A stretch of DNA of 8,163 bases, taken from Lachnospiraceae bacterium. GTDB taxonomy: Bacteria; Bacillota; Clostridia; Lachnospirales; Lachnospiraceae. Shown in pieces: positions 6,379-8,163 of this stretch. The stretch is from the NCBI GenBank assembly GCA_900766575.1, contig CAAFVW010000162.1, forward strand, positions 1 to 8,163, read 5' to 3'. A program made the position numbers and the translations under genes. Position 1 is the stretch's first letter; the number at the start of each line of letters is the position of its first letter. The notes under the pieces were generated by a model, which was given only the letters and a program-made list of their open reading frames with translations, had not been told where the DNA came from and searched no databases.

Positions 6379-6578
6379 CTAATTCAGAAATTTGTCCAGT
6401 TCCACCTCTACAACGGCACGTTTTTTCACTTTCGGAGAACGAATGAGGTTGCGGAATACAGTGCAAAAGCATTGGCAATCGCTGCCTTGGCACAGTCTAT
6501 GATGCCTTCAAATACCACATTGCCGTTAAACTGCTCTGAATACTTACATTCTATCATATTCCGCAGTGAAAAACACAT
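6379..6578 (-). pseudogene. Probable frameshifted small-gene remnant (unrecognised)
   Basis: Two short frames with coding-like codon choice overlap here. Frame A runs from ATG 6578 (GGA about 8 nt upstream) to TGA at 6428–6426, 50 residues, with a second ATG at 6557; it includes YSEQFNGNVVFEGIIDC and AKAAIANAFALYSAT. Frame B is shifted by -1, open from 6507 to TAG at 6381–6379, and ends with RSPKVKKRAVVEVELDKFLN but has no good start. Read as one protein with a single-base change in the overlap (about 6430–6507), they would make some 60–65 residues. I do not recognise the product. It occupies most of the 324-base gap between tpiA and the DUF3877-like gene. A real 50-residue protein from frame A alone, or chance, cannot be excluded. 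Confidence 0.35.
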
Positions 6579-6616
6579 TCATTTTCCGGCATCTGTAGAC
6601 ATCCTCGGTAAAAAAT

Positions 6617-6655
6617 AAAAAAAGGACCCGCAACTACTCTCATAGTCACGGGTTC
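6617..6655 (-). terminator. Strong intrinsic terminator of tpiA
   Basis: On the minus strand ACCCGTGACTA (6653–6643) pairs with TAGTTGCGGGT (6636–6626) through 11 bp including two G–U pairs and a 6-nt loop TGAGAG. Seven T residues follow (6623–6617), then A and five more T. It begins about 20 bases after the tpiA stop codon. Confidence 0.92.
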
Positions 6656-6674
6656 TGATTCTCGTCTGAAACAA

Positions 6675-7427
6675 TTATTTATTGTAGTTTACGATCTGTC
6701 CGAAGTCAGCCTTGAGGGAAGCACCGCCTACCAGACCACCGTCAATGTCTGCCTGTGCAAACAGTTCGGGAGCGCTGGAAGCAGATACAGATCCACCATA
6801 CTGGATACGGATAGCAGCTGCGGTTGCATCATCATAGATCTCAGCGATGCACTCACGAATTGCCTTACATACTTCCTGTGCCTGCTCAGTAGTAGCTACT
6901 TTGCCAGTACCGATAGCCCAGATGGGCTCGTATGCGATGACAGCGGTTGCAGCCTGTGCAGCCGTTACATTCAGGAAAGCAATCTTGATCTGCTGACGGA
7001 TAAAGTCGATGGTAACACCCTGCTCTCTCTGGGTCAGAGTCTCACCGCAGCAGATAATAGGAGTAATACCATGCTCGAAAGCCTTGAGAACCTTCTTGTT
7101 CACGGTTTCATCGGTCTCTGCAAAGTACTCTCTTCTCTCGGAGTGACCGATGATTACATACTTCACGCCTGCATCATCTAACATAGCGGGAGAAATCTCG
7201 CCGGTGAATGCACCCTTCTCCTCAAAGTACATATTCTCTGCACCAATCATGATGTTGGAACCCTTTGCTGCCTCCATAGCAGGAATGATATCAATTGCAG
7301 GAACGCACAGAAGTACGTCTACATCATCATTTGCTACAAGGGGCTTTAAAGTATTGATCAGTTCTACTGCCTGGCTGGGAGTCATATTCATCTTCCAGTT
7401 GCCGGCAATGATCTTCTTTCTTGCCAT
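6675..7427 (-). CDS. tpiA: Triosephosphate isomerase
   Basis: Interconverts dihydroxyacetone phosphate and glyceraldehyde 3-phosphate in glycolysis and gluconeogenesis; a cytosolic TIM-barrel dimer. From ATG 7427 the product is 250 residues, the usual length. Catalytic and binding residues are intact and in canonical positions: Asn10 and Lys12 in AGNWKMN, His95 in VIIGHSERRE, Glu167 in AYEPIWAIGTG (flexible loop 6), and phosphate-binding GGSV (about 212–215) and GLVGGASL (231–238). A second ATG two codons upstream (7433) is only 3 nt from the GAGG ribosome site, whereas ATG 7427 is 9 nt away and gives the usual MARKKIIAGNWKMN start. It follows pgk by 168 bases with no intrinsic terminator between, so co-transcription is likely; it ends at a strong terminator. 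Confidence 0.99.
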   Translation of the reverse strand: MARKKIIAGNWKMNMTPSQAVELINTLKPLVANDDVDVLLCVPAIDIIPAMEAAKGSNIMIGAENMYFEEKGAFTGEISPAMLDDAGVKYVIIGHSERREYFAETDETVNKKVLKAFEHGITPIICCGETLTQREQGVTIDFIRQQIKIAFLNVTAAQAATAVIAYEPIWAIGTGKVATTEQAQEVCKAIRECIAEIYDDATAAAIRIQYGGSVSASSAPELFAQADIDGGLVGGASLKADFGQIVNYNK

Positions 7428-7461
7428 AACCATACACCTCTTTATTTTGTATTTATATACC

Positions 7462-7484
7462 GGAGAATGCCTTTGGCATTCTCC
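7462..7484. repeat. 10-bp perfect hairpin in the tpiA leader
   Basis: GGAGAATGCC (7462–7471), loop TTT, GGCATTCTCC (7475–7484), a perfect 10-bp stem. On the transcribed minus strand it is followed by GGTATATAAATAC, not a T-run, so it is not an intrinsic terminator. It ends 35 bases before the tpiA start and may protect or expose the tpiA part of a processed pgk–tpiA mRNA. The function is inferred. Confidence 0.7.
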
Positions 7485-7485
7485 T

Positions 7486-7545
7486 CGGAATAATTTAGTA
7501 ATTCTTAGGCGGCGTATTATGACGCCTTAGAATTACTTTATTCCG
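7486..7545. repeat. Long imperfect stem-loop (about 22 bp) between pgk and tpiA
   Basis: CGGAATAA (7486–7493) pairs with TTATTCCG (7538–7545). After a 3-nt bulge (7494–7496), AGTAATTCT (7497–7505) pairs with AGAATTACT (7529–7537). After a T·T mismatch, AGGCG (7507–7511) pairs with CGCCT (7523–7527) around an 11-nt loop. This is 22 paired bases in 60 nt. No T-run follows on the minus strand. It abuts the 10-bp hairpin, so the two form tandem structures in the intergenic RNA. It could be an RNA processing or stability element, or a copy of a dispersed palindromic repeat. Confidence 0.7.
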
Positions 7546-7547
7546 TT

Positions 7548-7587
7548 TTGTCGTCTGCTGCTGCAACACACGGCGTTGCATTCCAGG
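7548..7587 (-). repeat. Imperfect duplication of the 3' end of pgk
   Basis: A 20-bp sequence, TTGTCGTCTGCTGCTGCAAC on the plus strand, occurs at 7600–7619 inside the pgk 3' end and again at 7548–7567 after the stop codon, offset 52 bp. The match extends: on the minus strand both copies start with CCTGGAA(G/T)GCAA, and the downstream copy then lacks about 5 bases and differs at several before the 20-bp identity. The extra copy is out of frame with pgk and untranslated. It also contains a 6-bp hairpin, TGCAAC/GTTGCA (7562–7580). Confidence 0.85.
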
Positions 7588-7595
7588 TTTTTCTC

Positions 7596-8163
7596 TTACT
7601 TGTCGTCTGCTGCTGCAACGCCGGGCAGTTCCTTGCCTTCCAGGAATTCCAGGGAAGCGCCGCCACCGGTAGAAATGTGGCTCATCTTGTCAGCGAAACC
7701 AAGCTGGTTAACAGCTGCTGCAGAATCACCACCACCGATAATGGTAGTTGCATCGGTCTCAGCCAGAGCCTTAGCTACAGCGATAGTACCTGCTGCCAGA
7801 GTAGGATTCTCGAATACACCCATAGGTCCGTTCCATACAACGGTCTTGGCAGTCTTAACAGCCTCAGCATACAGAGCTGCGGTCTTAGGTCCGATATCGC
7901 ATCCCTCTCTGTCTGCAGGCATATTGGTAACATCATAAACCTGAACCTCAACGGGAGCATCGATAGGATTAGGGAAATCAGCGATGGTTACGGAGTCTAC
8001 AGGAAGCAGCAGCTTCTTGCCCAGCTTCTCAGCCTTTGCCATCATTTCCTTACAGTAGTCGATCTTGGTATCATCTACCAGAGACTTACCGATTTCATAT
8101 CCCTTTGCCTTTAAGAAGGTATAAGCCATACCGCCACCGATGATCAGGGTATCGCACTTCTCT
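7596..8163 (-). CDS. pgk: Phosphoglycerate kinase, C-terminal half (5' part outside window)
   Basis: Catalyses ATP formation from 1,3-bisphosphoglycerate and ADP in glycolysis. The frame stays open to the window edge, so the ATG at 8129 is internal; 188 of the roughly 400 residues expected are present, covering the nucleotide-binding C-terminal domain. Diagnostic stretches in order are DTLIIGGGMAYTFLKAKG near the edge, CDIGPKTA, VVWNGPMGVFE, TTIIGGGDSAAAV, and STGGGASLEFLEGKELPGV before the end. The protein ends VAAADDK with TAA at 7598–7596. No frameshift or missing motif is seen. tpiA follows on the same strand, a common glycolytic order (gap–pgk–tpiA) in Firmicutes. The 3' end is partly repeated just downstream. 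Confidence 0.99.
   Translation of the reverse strand, partial: EKCDTLIIGGGMAYTFLKAKGYEIGKSLVDDTKIDYCKEMMAKAEKLGKKLLLPVDSVTIADFPNPIDAPVEVQVYDVTNMPADREGCDIGPKTAALYAEAVKTAKTVVWNGPMGVFENPTLAAGTIAVAKALAETDATTIIGGGDSAAAVNQLGFADKMSHISTGGGASLEFLEGKELPGVAAADDK

Noticed and set aside
6418..6430. AAAAAAC on the minus strand as a programmed -1 frameshift site joining the two short frames
   Set aside because: Frame A reaches its TGA just before the A-run, and in frame B the heptamer is not in the required X XXY YYZ phase.
7486..7545. Long stem-loop as the pgk terminator
   Set aside because: On the transcribed strand the stem is followed by AGGAGAATGCC, with no T-tract, so it does not meet the intrinsic terminator pattern.
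1..8163. CRISPR array, tRNA/rRNA genes, insertion sequences, defence or phage genes
   Set aside because: No regularly spaced repeats, no cloverleaf or rRNA-like stretches, and no transposase, integrase, nuclease or phage structural motifs were seen on either strand.

Overview
The window looks like chromosomal DNA of an anaerobic Firmicute of class Clostridia, most likely family Lachnospiraceae. This is inferred from a sensor–GGDEF protein with an ESCGC motif, an SH3–NlpC/P60 secreted hydrolase, a small protein resembling DUF3877, and adjacent pgk and tpiA genes, together with strong AGGAGG-type ribosome binding sites. Every gene I can support lies on the minus strand, so transcription runs from high to low coordinates. 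The long plus-strand open frames are antisense shadows.

Layout in transcription order. 8163–7596: C-terminal half of phosphoglycerate kinase (pgk), cut by the window edge. 7595–7434: a structured intergenic region with an imperfect duplication of the pgk 3' end and three hairpins. 7427–6675: triosephosphate isomerase (tpiA), closed by a strong intrinsic terminator at 6655–6617. 6578–6379: two short, coding-like frames offset by one base, probably remnants of a small gene. 6350–5811: a 179-residue cytosolic protein (DUF3877-like). 5720–4626: a double zinc-ribbon protein with a C-terminal membrane anchor. 4599–3664: a TPM-domain membrane protein with a His/Gly/Ser tail. 3536–2493: a secreted SH3–SH3–NlpC/P60 cell-wall hydrolase with a perfect consensus sigma-A promoter and its own terminator. 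2306–384: a c-di-GMP synthase with a LacI-type ligand-binding sensor, preceded by a promoter, a dyad and a 32-nt palindrome. 257–1: ribosomal protein S15 (rpsO), nearly complete, with promoter and a structured leader.

How the genes relate. pgk and tpiA are consecutive glycolytic enzymes and are probably co-transcribed. The zinc-ribbon and TPM genes are 25 nt apart and resemble the YdjG/YdjH pair of the Bacillus PspA envelope-stress operon, here without a PspA or SPFH partner in view; with the NlpC/P60 gene they make a small cell-envelope block. The sensor–GGDEF gene is an independent signalling unit. rpsO starts a translation-related unit that continues beyond the window.

I found no mobile element, CRISPR array, tRNA or rRNA. 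Most genes are ordinary. The less explained signals are the pgk–tpiA intergenic structures and 3'-end duplication, the operator-like dyads at the GGDEF and NlpC promoters, the frameshifted remnant upstream of the DUF3877-like gene, and the partner-less YdjG/YdjH-like pair.
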